A stretch of DNA of 64,000 bases. It comes from Manis javanica (Eukaryota > Chordata > Mammalia > Pholidota > Manidae). The first letter of the stretch is position 1; every line of letters starts with the position of its first letter. The notes below the pieces were generated by a model. The model searched no databases and was not told the DNA's origin. It saw only the letters and a program-made list of their open reading frames with translations. Made by a program: the position numbers and the translations under genes. Shown here piece by piece: positions 34,605 through 47,422 of the stretch. The DNA is taken from assembly GCF_040802235.1 (NCBI RefSeq), contig NC_133166.1, positions 310,001-374,000 on the forward strand, given 5' to 3'.

Positions 34605-37600
34605 AAAAAACAAGAAATAAAAGAAAATGTGAGAATGATCTTAAGTAGGTATTTTAAAGGAAGGGCTAATAATGCAACATAATACATTGGAAAGAACTTC
34701 AAGTCAGAACACATAAATTACACCTACTACTAATAGGCCTACTGTGTACTATACTCTTTGACAAGCGCGTTGCAAGCATTGTATAAAATGATTCTATGAA
34801 AAACTGCTCTATGAAGTAGCTAGTACTATCAGTCCCATTTGGTGATAATCCTGAGGCTTGGAGAGATTAATTTGTTCAAGGTCACGCAACCAACAAGTGA
34901 AAAGCTGAAATGAAACCCACTTTGGCTGGCAGCAATGCCAATGGTAGGAAAATGATGATTCATGGCTCTGTCATGAATTAGTTTTATTCTCTTCCTTATT
35001 GCCTCGGTTTCTTCACTTATGCGTAGGAAATAATGCCATGTCTGCCTTTCAGGGCTGCTGTGCTGATTGATTAAGGTCAGGCATTTGAAAATATGTGTAT
35101 TTATACACACACACACACACACACATATGCATACATACATGTAATGAAAGTGCTTTGTAAACAGGGAGGTGTCACCAGACCTACTTTACTGTTAGGAAGC
35201 TGTTTTACCAGCTGCTGTGCCGTGCTGGGCAAGGCCCTAAGATTTTCTGGCTATAAGTTCTTCACCTGGAAGTTTACAGTATTGGACTAGATGATCCCCA
35301 GGTCTTTTCAGTTCTAATGACTCCAAGTTCATTAAAGAAAAGCTACAATCCTAAGTTCATGATTGGACCACGGGGAGGTAGGGAACGGATCCAGGAGGGA
35401 CATGGCAAAGTGGGGATGGCATGAGCAGGGATGGAAACTCCACGACAAACTCCCATGAGCGGGTACCTGGAGACCTTGCTCCCTCTGTCTCTTCTCCTGG
35501 CACCTCTGCCCTTAAAACGCATTTAAGAGGACCCCCAGTTGAGGGCCTCTCCCTGGCTGTGGGTGGGCAGCCTGTTCATAGACCAAAGCTCCTGTCTTGG
35601 CGCGCAATAGGGCCCACCGGGAAAACTCCTTTGGAAAAGAAAAGGCAATTTCCACCTTTGGTGAGAACTCTGTGTTCCTGGGCCATCTGGGTCAAGATGA
35701 GAGGGTGAGATTAGAGGGAAGGGTGGTGTCTGTGCTGTCTCAGTAGCCGTGGGGTCCTCCCAGTAGAACCTGTGTGGACAAGGTCTGTGGTCCCCAGTCT
35801 CTCCCATTCATCACTCCCCACCCGCCTCCCCTCCACACCCTCCACTTAGAGCTCTTCCTTACGTTTTCTCCTTACCCACATTGTCTGACCTTTAACGAAT
35901 ACTTAAAATTTTAGGTATTACTTTGGGGTGAGGGATAGAAATTGAGTTCTAGTTCTACAATTTTTTAAAGAATGTTATTTTGAACTCTGTTTCATTCTGC
36001 TTTTTCACCTATAAAATAGGAATAATAGGGTCACCTGGCATTTAATGAGACAACGTCTATAAAACCTAAAAAATTTAGTTGGAATTGAGCACAAATCAAA
36101 ATGATAATTTATTTTGGGGGAGTTTTCTAAGATCAAAACATGCTTGTCTGTGTTTTACAACCTTTTCCATCCCAAGGACCCTTTTAATATGATTTTTTCC
36201 TATTCTCTTTTTATAATCATAGTAACTAGCTTGATTTCCATTTAAATTATAGCTTTCATTCATAACTTCTGAGTATCAACAGACAAGCTGGCCATTACAT
36301 AATGATAGGACACAGTACTCATGTTTATTTCCATTGGCCGTTTGAAACACTTCAAATAATTCTCCATTGTCATCTTTGAAGACTCTGGGGTCATGGAGGC
36401 TGTAGTGTGGGGGACACAGATCTCAGGGATGCCCCACCCAGGCACAGGCAGTGCTGGTTTAACTGCCCCTTTTAACCTTCATTTATTTACATTGTTCTTC
36501 ACTCAGCTACACTCCTGGCTTCCTTAAACTGATTTTGTACCTTGCTCAGTCTTGCAAAATGACCATATCTTTGATTAGATCACAACTGAAAAGGTTTGGT
36601 TAATTATAGTAACCCCACAGTAAAATCTCCAACCAATATAACCATCACGTCACCTTTTCTTCTTCAGAACGTCTTGGGAGATGGTGAACACATGGAAAAA
36701 AATAATCTGAGAGTGAAAATTGTTTCCCCTGCCCTCTAGCTTAGCAAATTTTAATAAGATATGTTTTATCATGAGTCAGTAAAACAACCCACAAATCCTC
36801 ACTCTAGAGACTACTGCAGTTTATGGCTGCCTCTGTTGCCAGCAGGTAATGAGAAAGTGGAGAATTTTGCTCCAAGTGATTGATCGAAAGCTTGTCTTAT
36901 TTTCACTGAATTGATCAATTATGTTGGTGTTTAGGGAGACAGGGTATGTTAGACATTACATTTTTCAAAATATTTTTATCGAATCTAACTCATCTTGTAC
37001 AGAATATCTGAAAAATTGTATCAGCTACAGTCTAAGAGTCAACAGAAATATTTCAGAGCTCATAAAATCATAATTGAAATGAAACAAAAGTAAGGTATTT
37101 ATAGTTTCACATCCAAAAATGAGAAGCAAAACCATTTGTTAATGTATTCAACATATACTTATTGAATTATGTAAATGTTAGTATATAGATGCTTATCATT
37201 AAGTCATAAACTATCTCTGCTAGCCCATGTACTGTATATAGTTGAGAACATAAGCTCAAAAGTACTTGGTGGTAGAACATAAAAAAGCGACATCACAAAT
37301 TCACAGTCCAGCTGAGTGGGAGGTAATGACTAGAAATAAAGACAATCATTTCTTTACAGTAGTCTTGAGTCTAGGCTTAGAGACCATCTTATTTAGAAAA
37401 TAATTTAATGAAGAGCTCCTGATGCTTCAGTATTAGTTCTGCCTTATTTTTCTTTCACAAAAAGGAAAGAAAATGCAAATGATAAGTTATTTAGCCCTTA
37501 TTGTTTTAAGCCCTTTATGTCATTCAATCCCTGCAACAACCCTATGTAGTAGCAATTACTTGCCCTGTTTATAGTTGAGCCAACGGAGGCACAGAGAAGT

Positions 37601-39175
37601 TAATAACTTGTTAAGGGTCACACAGCGAGCATAGAAAGTAAAATTCAGGAAGAGTCTGAAAGTTTATTTTCTCTGTCATTCTGATTCTCCACCATTTTCT
37701 CTGTATGTGTCTTTCTCCACTTCTCCCTCACTCTCTGCTAATTATTAAAGATTAAATATTTAGGTATCTTAATAATTTTTCCTTACTATGAATATGGAAG
37801 TTGTAGAAAATTGAAAAAATGAAGATAAAGTATAAAGAAGGAAATCAAAATCGTACCACTCATTACTTTTGGCATTTGTAATTTGCTCATGTACCTATGT
37901 GTGTGCAAGAGAGAATTATGTAAAGTAAATTTTTTATGCCCAAAAGGTAGAAACATTTTGTGCACTCAACAACAGCATATGTGAATGCCCATCTCTTTTT
38001 GATTATAACTTTAATATTAGAAGCTTATCTACATTGTATTTTTAGTATCATGTGACTATTTTCTCCAATTTATCAATTGTATTTCAAAAGCATTTTTTAT
38101 AAGTGGGTTTTTCAGCCATAACAAAGTTTTAAATTGTTATGTCATATTTTTTCTTTTAATGTTTCTGGTTTGGTGTTATATTTCACCAATATGGGTAAGT
38201 TTCTTTCCCATCACAAAATTATATAAATGCATATCTATTTATTCCTCTAATGCTTTTTGTTTATAGTGATCCAGGTCTCACAGACTAGTAATGGCAGAAT
38301 TCATCCTTTCACCATCAGTTTAATATACTAGTTGTAGCATATATTAAATTCTTACCAATATTTATATTTATTTCTTAAATGTAACAAATTTCTCTTTGTT
38401 CTTTTGACACATCTACTTTTAAAAGAATAATGAATTGTCAATATTTACAGTACTTCTTAATATCTGAAAGTTCAAGTCCTTTCTAATTCTTAATGTTTTG
38501 CTAAATTTTCATGGCTGGCACTATCAATTTACTCTTTTATCTCAAAGAAGGACAGTTTACGGTAGCACAGACAGTAGCTGCTGTATGTTATGAATCTGCT
38601 GGTGAGGACTAACATGTTGACTGTATTAACCAAAGCTATGGAATAAACCTTGGTAATATTTGGTGATTGAAGTATTTACCTTGAGTCTTTCTCAACATGA
38701 ATCAATGCCCATCGTAGCTTCATGCTAGTTGTCAGTCAATTTAAGTGTATTTTAATTTAAGAAAACTAAATAGAAAATAATCTGTGTGGCTTGTGTCTTC
38801 ATGGCCCCAGGTGATTTGACCTGAGGTCTGAATCTACACCTGCCTAGAGGCTAATAATGTCTGACTATCTACAGGGCCAAGGACGTCTCAGGAATTTCCC
38901 CCAAATTAGCCCATAAAAATTCTACTCCCTGCAATCCTGCCCACAGATACACTTGCCATTCATGGTTATCTGTAGGAATCAATGATAATAATAGCCAACA
39001 CCTGTTGAACAACTAATACCCACAAGATTGTATACTGAGCATTTACATGAATTTCCTCATGTAACCCTCCCAGTAACTGTACGGTTCATGGGCTCTCATT
39101 GTTCTCACCTTGTTATAAGTAAACCATACCTGGCGTGGTTAAGCCACTAGGACAAGTTCATAGGATGAGATGGTT
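34605..39175 (+). repeat. Duplicon unit 3, upstream part before L1 insertion
   Basis: Collinear with 19,736-24,632. It contains the counterparts of the unit 2 MIR pieces and the (CA)n microsatellite at 35,105-35,124. No gene is seen. The frames 35,421-35,708 and 35,523-35,807 are not conserved as open frames in unit 2. Confidence 0.8.
35105..35124. repeat. (CA)n microsatellite
   Basis: About ten CA units followed by TATGCATACATACATG, at the place where unit 2 has (TG)n. Confidence 0.9.
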
Positions 39176-39190
39176 TCAGAACTGAAACGC
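39176..39190. repeat. Target-site duplication of unit 3 L1, left copy
   Basis: TCAGAACTGAAACGC matches TCAGAACTAAAACTC at 46,640-46,654 (13 of 15). The empty site in unit 2 reads TCAGAACAAAATCTC at 24,633-24,647. Confidence 0.8.
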
Positions 39191-39246
39191 TTTTTTTTTC
39201 AGTTTAACTGACATATAACATTGTATAATTTTAAGGAGTACAACAT

Positions 39247-39289
39247 AATCATTTGATATATATAATATATATATATATATCAAATGATT
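39247..39289. repeat. AT-rich palindrome in L1 3' UTR
   Basis: AATCATTTGATATATATA on the left is mirrored by TATATATATCAAATGATT on the right with a short AT core, forming a near-perfect 43-bp palindrome. Confidence 0.85.
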
Positions 39290-42200
39290 GCCACAATTAG
39301 ATTCGTTAATGTTTTCTTCAATGTGATGTGAACTTTTGAGGTATATTCTCTTCACAACTTTCAAATATACATTATTGTTAACTGTAGCCATCATGTTGTA
39401 TATTACATTCCAAGAACTTCTTTCTCTTAAAACTGAAAGTTTGTATCTTTGACCACTTTCATCCTATGCCTCCAGTCCACAATGCTCCTCTGGCATCCAC
39501 AAATGTGATCCCTATTTCTATGATTTTTAGTTTTCTTTTTACAGATTCCACATATAGTGAGATCATACAATATTTGTCTTTCTCTGCCCAACTGATCTCA
39601 TTTATGCATAATGTCCTCAAGTTCAATTTACATTGTCATAAATACCAGGATTACCTTGTCTTTTTATTCCTTAATAATATTCATATATATGTAGTACTGA
39701 ATATGTATGTGTATAATGTATGAATATACATATAATGATTTAATTATCCATTCATCTGTGAATGGATGCTGGTTGCTTCAATGTCTTGGATATTGTAAAT
39801 AATGCTTCAATGAACATAGAGGTGCAGACATCTCATATCTCTTCAGACATGATTTCACTTATATAGCTATATACTCAGAAAAAGAATTGCTGGATCATAT
39901 GTAGTTCTATTTTAAAATTTTTCAGGAATTCTCCATTCTGGTTTCCATAGTGGCTACACTAACTTTAATTTCCCACAGCAGTGCACAAGGGTTACCTTTT
40001 CTCCACATCCTTGCCAGCATTTGTCATCTCTTATTCTATGATGATAACCATCCTAACAGATGTGAGATAATATCTAATTGCGGTTTTGTTTTACATTTTT
40101 CTGATGATCAGAGATGTTGAGCACTTTTTCATGTACCTGTTGGCCATTTGCATATCTTCTTTAGAAAAATGTCTATTCAGGTCCTGTGTTCAATTTTTAA
40201 TTGGATTATTCATTTTCTTTCTACTGAGTTGTATGAATTCCTTATATATTTTGGACATTAATCTCTTATCAGATATATGGTTTGCAAATGTTTTCTCCCA
40301 TTCTATAGGTTACCTTTTCATTTTGTTTATAATTTTTTTTTGCTGTGCAGAAGCTTTTTAGTTTAATAAAATCCTACTTAGTTTTTTTTGCTTTTAGGTG
40401 TGATATCCAAAAACTTATTGCCAACCCATATCAAGAAGTTCTTCCTTATGTTTTCTTCTAGAAGTTTTATGGTTATAGGTCTTACTATAAAGTGTTTAAT
40501 TCATTCTGAGTTAATTTTTGACAGTGGTGTACGATCAGGGTCTAGTTTCATTGTTTGGAATGTGACTGTTTTCCAATTTCCCCAACACCATTTATTGAAG
40601 AAACTATCTTTTCTTCATTGAGTATTTTAGGATCCTTTGTTAACTATCAGTTGAATATATATATATGAATAGCCTTATATTTGGGCTCTTGATTCTGTTC
40701 TTCCACTCTGTGTCTGTTTTTATCCTAGTACCATACTGTTTTGACTAGTGTAGTTTTGTAATATAGTTTGAAATTAGTAATGTAATACTTCCAGTTTTAT
40801 TCTTCTTTGCCAGGATCCCTTTGTCAATTCAGGGACTTCTTTGGCCCATGTGAATTTTAGGATTGTTTGTTCTTTTTCTGTGAAAAATACCAATGGAATC
40901 TTGATAGAAATTGCACTGAATCTATTGATTGATGACTTTGGGCAGTATGAATATTTTTAAAATATTAATTTTTTTCTAATCCTTGAATATGATATATCTT
41001 TCCACTTGTGTCTCTTAAAATTTCTTTTATCAATGTTTTATACTGTTCAGTGTAGAGACCTTTTGCCTTGGTTAAATTTATTCCTAACTATTCTTTTGTT
41101 TTTGATGTTATTGTAAATCAGATGGTTTTCTTTATTTATTTTTCAGATAAATTTTGTGTATAGAAATGCTACTGATTTCTGTATGTTGATTTTGTATTCT
41201 GAAACTTTACTAAATTAGTTATTATATCTAACAGTTTTTGGTGAAATCTTTAGGGTTTCCTATATATAAAATTATATAATCTGCAAATATAGGTGATTTC
41301 AACTCTTTCCACTTCTGATGCTTTTTTTCTTGCTTGATTGCATTTGCTAAGGCTTCTAGTGCTATGTTGAATAGTAACAGTGAGAGTAGTCACCCATTTC
41401 TCATATCTTATCATAGAGGAAAAACTTTCAACCATTTATCATTGAGTATAATGGTAGATGTGGACTTCTTATATATGACCTTTATTATATTGAGGTAAGT
41501 CTCTTCTACACCTAATTTGTTAAGAGTTTCTGTCAGTGAGGGTGTTGAATTCTGTCAAATGCTAACTGTACATGTATTGATAGGCTTATATGATTTTTAA
41601 TATTTTGTTCTATTAATGTGATATGTCACACTGACTGGTTTGTATGTATTGAACCAACCTTGCATCCCTGGAATGAGCACTGTTTGGTCATGGTGTATGA
41701 CACTTTTTTATGTGGCACTGAATTCTCTTTGGTAGCATTTTGTTGAAATTTCTAAAATTTGTTTTCATCAGGGATGTTTGCCTATAGTTTTCTTTTCTTG
41801 TGGGTCATTACCAGCCTTTGTTATTGGGGTAATGCTGGCCTTGTAAATTTAGTTTGGAAATGTTCCTTCCTTTTGAATTTTATGGAAGAGTTTGAGAAAG
41901 GTTGTTATTAATTCTTCTTTAATTTTGATAAAATTCACCATGAAGCCATCTGGCTTTGGGTGTTTCTTTTTTGGTAGGTTTCTGATTACTAATTCAATCT
42001 CCTTACTTCTTATTTTTCTGTTCAGATATTCTATTTTTCATGATTCAGTTTTTCTGGGTTGTTTATTTCTAGGAATTTACCTATTTCTTCTAGGTTGTCC
42101 AGTTTGTTATTATATAATTGTTCATAATAATATCCCATTATCCTTTAAATTTCTGTGATATCAGTATAATGTCTCCTCTTCTTTCTCTGATATTGTGGAT

Positions 42201-44008
42201 TTAGGTCCTGTCAAATTTCTAATTGGTTAGTAAAACTAAAGGTTTTTCAATTTGTTTTTCTTTTCAAAGAAATCCATGTTTTGTTAGTCTTTTTTATTTT
42301 CCTATTCTCTATGAAATTATGGGCCTAAAAAATCTCAATTATTTCTTTCTTCTGCTGATCTTTGACTTTGTTTGTTCTTTATCTAGTTCCAACAGAGGTA
42401 AGTTTTGGTTGAAATCTTTCTGTTTTCTTGATGTATAAATTTATAGACATCAAGTTTCCCCTTAGGATTGCTTTTGCTGTCTCTCTTAGTTTTGGTATGT
42501 TGTGTTTCCATTTTTGTTTGTTTTAGATACTTTTTTATTTTCCTTTTAATTCTTTATTTGACCCCTTGGTTGCTCAGGAATATGTTGTTCAATTTCCATT
42601 TATTTGTGAATGTTCCATTTTTCCTCTTATTTGACTTCTAGTTTCATACCACTGTGGTCAGAAAATATACTTGGTATGATTTCAATCTTTTTAAAATTGA
42701 GTATACTTATTTTGTGGCCTAACATATGGTGTATCCTAAAACTTGTCCTGTATGCACTTGAGAAATATGTGTATTTTGCTTTTCTTGGATGGAATAATCT
42801 GTAATAATATATATACATTTGTTAGGTCCATTTGTTCTATACTGTTGTTTAAATCTGCTATTTCTTTAATGATTCTGTCTCTTAGTGATCTATCCATTGT
42901 TGAGAGTGGTGGTATTAAAAGTTCACACCATTATTGTATTGCTTTTATTTTCTCTTTTATTTCTGTTAGTATTTGCTTTATATATTTAGATGCCATGATG
43001 TTGGGTGCATAAGTATTTATAATTGTTATATTGATGAATTGCCCCTTTATCATTGTGGAATGACCTTGTTTGTTTCTTTTTTTATCATTGTTAGCCTCTA
43101 AACGATTTTGTCTGATGTCAATAGTTACTCTTGATTTCTTTTTTTACCATTTGCTTAAAATATAGTTTTCCATCCCTTCATTCTCTGTCTATGTGTGTCT
43201 TTAAAACTACAGTGAGTCTCTGTAGGAAGCATACCACTGGATCTTTTTCTAGTCCCTTTTATCCATTCAGATATTCTATGCAATGTGACTGGAGAATTTA
43301 ATCCATATATAATTACAAGTAATTACTTGTAGGTAAGGACTTACTATTGCTGTTTTGTTAATTGTTTTCTGACTGTTTTGTGGCTCTATTTCTTGCTCCT
43401 TATATACCTGTCTTTTGTGACTTGAATTCTTTTTGTAGCAGTATTTTTTGACTCTTCATTACAATCTTTTATATAACTACTACAGGCTTTTCCTTTGTGG
43501 TTACAATGAGGCTTGCATAAAATATGTTATAGTCACAACACCCTGTTTTAAGCTTACAGTATAACTCCAATAGCATTCCTAAATTATACAATTTTAATTT
43601 ACCTTCCCTCACATTTTAAGTTATTGATGTTACAATTTACATATTTTATATGTATATTCAATAGCAAATTGTGTTGTTATGGTTACTTTTAATATATTTT
43701 TAATTTTTAAACTAGAGTTATAAGTGAATTACATACCACCAATACAATATTAAAGAATCTGACTCTGATTACATATTTATATTTGCTAATGAGTTTTACA
43801 CCTACATTCATATGTGTTTCTCTTGTTAATTGGCATCCTTTTATTTCCTCTTGAAGAATTCCCTTTTACATTTCTTGTAAGGCAGGTCTAGTGACAATGA
43901 ATTCCCTCAGCATTTGTTATTCAGCAAAGTCTTTATCTTTTCATCTTTTCTGAATGATAGCTTTTCTGGGTATTGTGATTGGCAGTTTTTCCCCCCCACA
44001 GGTCGCCC

Positions 44009-44220
44009 CTCCAAGGCGAGCAAGGCCCATTGCTTGTGGTTCTGAATAAGGCAGAACTGTGCACTGAGTTCCTGGAGTAACTGAGGCTACCATCCTGGCC
44101 CTGCAGATGAGCAGCATGGCTGGCAGGACTCTGAACTTGGCAGCTGCTGGGCTATACTTCTTTCCAGATATTTTGACCAGGTTTCCCACTCAGGCTGGTT
44201 CCAGAGGAATGCACTTAGCA
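44009..44220 (-). repeat. Duplicated L1 5'-region block, copy inside ORF1 area
   Basis: About 212 bp from CTCCAAGGCGAGCAAGGC to ACTTAGCA nearly identical to 45,767-45,982. Both sides here are ORF1 sequence (GGCAGTTTTT before, TTTGAATATATTATCCCA after). Confidence 0.9.
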
Positions 44221-45766
44221 TCATGGGATAATTTTGAATATATTATCCCATACTTTCCTGGTCTGAAATTTTCTGTTGAGAAATCTGCCAATTGTGTGGG
44301 GTCCCCTTTTAAGTGATGGGTCACTTTTCTCTTGTTTTCATAGTTCTTTGTCTTGACTTTTGACAGTTTAGTTATAAAACTGTTTCAGTGTAGCCTTTTA
44401 TGATTCAACCAGTTTGGGGTATTTTGAGTCTCTTGAATCTGTATTTCTATTTCTATCCCAAATTTGGGGAGTTTTCAGCCACTATTGCTTTAAATGTATT
44501 TTTTGTCCCTTTCTCTTTCTGTCCTCCTTCAATGATACCATAAGTCCTTTATGCTTTCTTCACCCTTTTTTTGTTCTTTTTTCTTTTTGTTCCTCTAACT
44601 GAATATCTCAAATGATTTATATTAACTTACTGATTCTTTCTTTTGGTTGATCAAGTCTGTTGTTGAAACTATTAACTTTTTCAGTTTAGGGATATAATTT
44701 TTCAGCTCCAAAATTTCTTTCTTTAAGAGGACTATTCTGAATTCCTGGACAGACAATTCACAGATCTCCATTTCTTTAAGATCAGTTCTTGGAGCTTGAT
44801 ATTTTTCTTTGATGGCATCATATTTACCTGATATTTTGTGACCCTTGGCTCCTTACATTGGTATGTGCACATTTGAGTAAAGGTGTCCATTTCCAGACTT
44901 TACCATTTTGCTTAGGCAGAGACAGTCCTCAACCAGTCAGCACATCTTAGGGTTCTGAATGAGTCAGCTGGTAGTGTCCTTGGGCAGGTGGAGCTCGCTA
45001 TCAGTCTGTTTTGGGTGAGAACGTTGCTCAAGCTCTGAGGTGGGGAAGGAATGCTGCTGGCTGGGAACAGTTGGATAAGATTGCTGGCTTGGTTTCCTGG
45101 TCACACATGGCCAGAGAATGGGCTCTGCCATTACCTTTATCCTCTGATTAGACTTCCTATGCAGGCAGGACCGGGTACAATACTCGGCAGGAGTTACAGT
45201 TGTGAATTAGCTTCGCTGCTTAAGTGAGGCTGTGGACTTGGCCCCAAGACTGGTGTGACCTATTAATTTGGGACCCATATCAATTAGAAATGTGGACCTA
45301 GTTTCCTGACACCTAGTGTCACTAGGTTTTCTGTGCAGACAGGCAGAGCCACTGGGTGGGCTCTGTGTTCACATGCCACTGTATGCAGGGCTGTAGGATG
45401 GGCTATGCCACTTCCTGGGTGCTCTGGTTAGCTTTGGGGGGCAGATGGAGCTAAAGGCTATATTCAGCAGTGGTTGTGGTCGTGGATTAGCTTCCTTGCC
45501 TGGGTATGGCCATAGAACAGGCCCCAAGACTGGCACATTTTTGGCCTGGAGATCAAATCAGGCAGAACTGTGCACCAAGTTTCTTGGCAGGACAGGGCCA
45601 TTGGTTTGTTTCTGCATGTGGCTGGACTCTCTATTCAGGTGCTCCTGTGTTATGCATCTTCCCAGGCAGTCTAGGCAAGCTTCCTGGTAGGTGAGGGCCA
45701 GGGGATACACCCAGGAATAAATGGGGCTATGATTTAGCTTCCCTGACTGGGCAGAGGGAAAACAAG

Positions 45767-45982
45767 CTCCAAGGCGAGCAAGGCGCATTGCTTGTGGTTC
45801 TGAATAAGGCAGAACTGTGCACTGAGTTCCTGGAGTAACTGAGGCTACCATCCTGGCCCTGCAGATGAGCAGCATGGCTGGCAGGCAGGCCTCTGAACTT
45901 GGCAGCTGCTAGGCTATACTTCTTTCCAGATATTTTGACCAGGTTTCCCAGTCAGGCTGGTTCCAGAGGAATACACTTAGCA
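45767..45982 (-). repeat. Duplicated L1 5'-region block, copy in 5' region
   Basis: Partner of 44,009-44,220, with a 4-bp GGCA expansion and a few substitutions. The surrounding sequence has the same style of 5'-region phrases, so this is probably the original location. Confidence 0.85.
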
Positions 45983-46639
45983 ACAGAAAGGGCTATGCAT
46001 TGGTTTCCCTACCTGTGTGGGATGGCAGAACAGGCTCTGTGGCCAGAACTCACTATTTGGAGTCCCAAATCCAGAACTGCCCACTCTTTCCTGCTCAGAT
46101 GGAGCCAGCATCTGGGCTCTGCTGATGGGCAAAGCCTATAGTTGGCATTTCTGCTTGAGTGCCACTGCAGGTAGGAACAGTCTGCCAATATCTCAGCACA
46201 TGTTGTTTGTAAGTCCTGCCCTCTTCTCTGTCACAGTCTGATTCACAGTGATCAAACCCCACAGATTCCTCTGAAGTCTCCACCAAGGTAAGACCAGAGT
46301 GGGATTCCCAGCAGTTATCCACAGTTCTGGGGGATGTAGATGTCCACCTTGGACTATCTCATTCCCACTTTGTAAACCATAGGCCAAAGGGACTCTGTTG
46401 GTGTGGCACTATGCCGGCAGGAGAGAGAGAGGCAATACAGTCGGAATGTAGCCGCCCCTTTACCCTTCTAATATGATCCTTCTTGGTCTCTGTGGTCTGC
46501 GGTTGGGGGTGCTTTAGCATCAGCCCCATGCTGTAGGATTTTCACACTGGTTTCTTATCTATAAGAAGTAATCAGAAGTTCTTCTGGTGAGGTGAACTGA
46601 CATCAGAAATGGCCTATATTGCCATCTTGATGATGTCAC

Positions 46640-46654
46640 TCAGAACTAAAACTC
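46640..46654. repeat. Target-site duplication of unit 3 L1, right copy
   Basis: TCAGAACTAAAACTC, partner of 39,176-39,190. Confidence 0.8.
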
Positions 46655-47422
46655 TATAGTCTGAACTCTAAACCACTGTACTGTCATGTTTCCTAAAAAG
46701 AAAATAAATTGAGACAATAGTTGGGGCCAATAGTGAGTTGTTGTAATAGTTGTAACTATGGAATAGTTCATATGAAGACCTCCTTAACAAGACTTATTCC
46801 ATAATTTTATTGGGCATTATTCCTGAGCCCCAAGAAAATATTACCAGAATTATATGTTATAATAAAATATTCCAGTCCAGTTTGAAGCTGTTATAATAAA
46901 TATATTTGTTTAAAAATTTGAGAAGTTATTATAAACAGGGGGTAATTATACTGACATGTAAAATAAGTTTTAAAAAATGATCTGAATGACCATCTGGGAA
47001 AGATGAGTTATTTTAAACTATTACTATTTCTGGAATGATGCCATTTATTCTTTACTATATAAAGAAGTTACATAGTGATTTATCAGTGGTCTTTAAAAAA
47101 TCTGACATTTTAATCAATGATCTTATAATAATAATAGGATTTCTATTTCTTAGTTTAAAAAGTTGTCAGTCAACTTTTAAAATATCTCTTTCAGTTTTCA
47201 TGGGACCTCATGAAATAATTGCAAATTATTTGAGAATGTGCTTCTTGATAATTTCAGATGAAAAGCTGGAATTTTCCCTCCAGGACAGTGAGCATTTCCC
47301 TTTTTCTGGTGTTCCATGGAGGAAAAAGCTGGCACATAGGAGAACTGTAATGCTGTCATTTTAGTTGAGTCAGCAGTGCATTCTCCTGTCTCTTTTCTCA
47401 CCTTAGGAGCACCGAGGCTGTG
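46655..47422 (+). repeat. Duplicon unit 3, part next to receptor 3
   Basis: Collinear with 24,648-25,389, including the stretch CTTTTTCTGGTGTTCCATGG (47,299) and GGAAAAAGCTGGCACATAGG (47,321) that is conserved before all three receptors. This proximal 200 bp is the best conserved noncoding part and may hold the promoter or 5' exon. No gene is seen. Confidence 0.65.
47390..47406 (+). other. Splice acceptor before OR gene 3
   Basis: TCTCTTTTCTCACCTTAG, with AG at 47,405-47,406, lies 16 bp before the ATG used here; the extra codon reflects the moved start. Confidence 0.65.

Larger units (their letters stand above)
39191..46639 (-). mobile_element. Full-length old L1 inserted in unit 3
   Basis: A 7.45-kb L1 on the - strand: poly(A) as T at 39,191-39,199, 3' UTR to about 39,600, ORF2 about 39,700-43,400, ORF1 about 43,830-44,840, and a long 5' region to 46,639. 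Its outer end has GCCATCTTGATGATGTCA (the L1 start with a YY1-type CAAGATGGC on the - strand). Target-site duplications flank it, and unit 2 keeps the empty site, so it came after the duplication. ORFs are broken everywhere; open frames such as 40,086-40,361 or 42,743-43,012 are antisense shadows. It contains a duplicated 212-bp block (see findings). Confidence 0.85.

Noticed and set aside
35421-35807. Overlapping ORFs of 94-95 codons in unit 3
   Set aside because: The homologous part of unit 2 is not open in either frame, so coding selection is unlikely.
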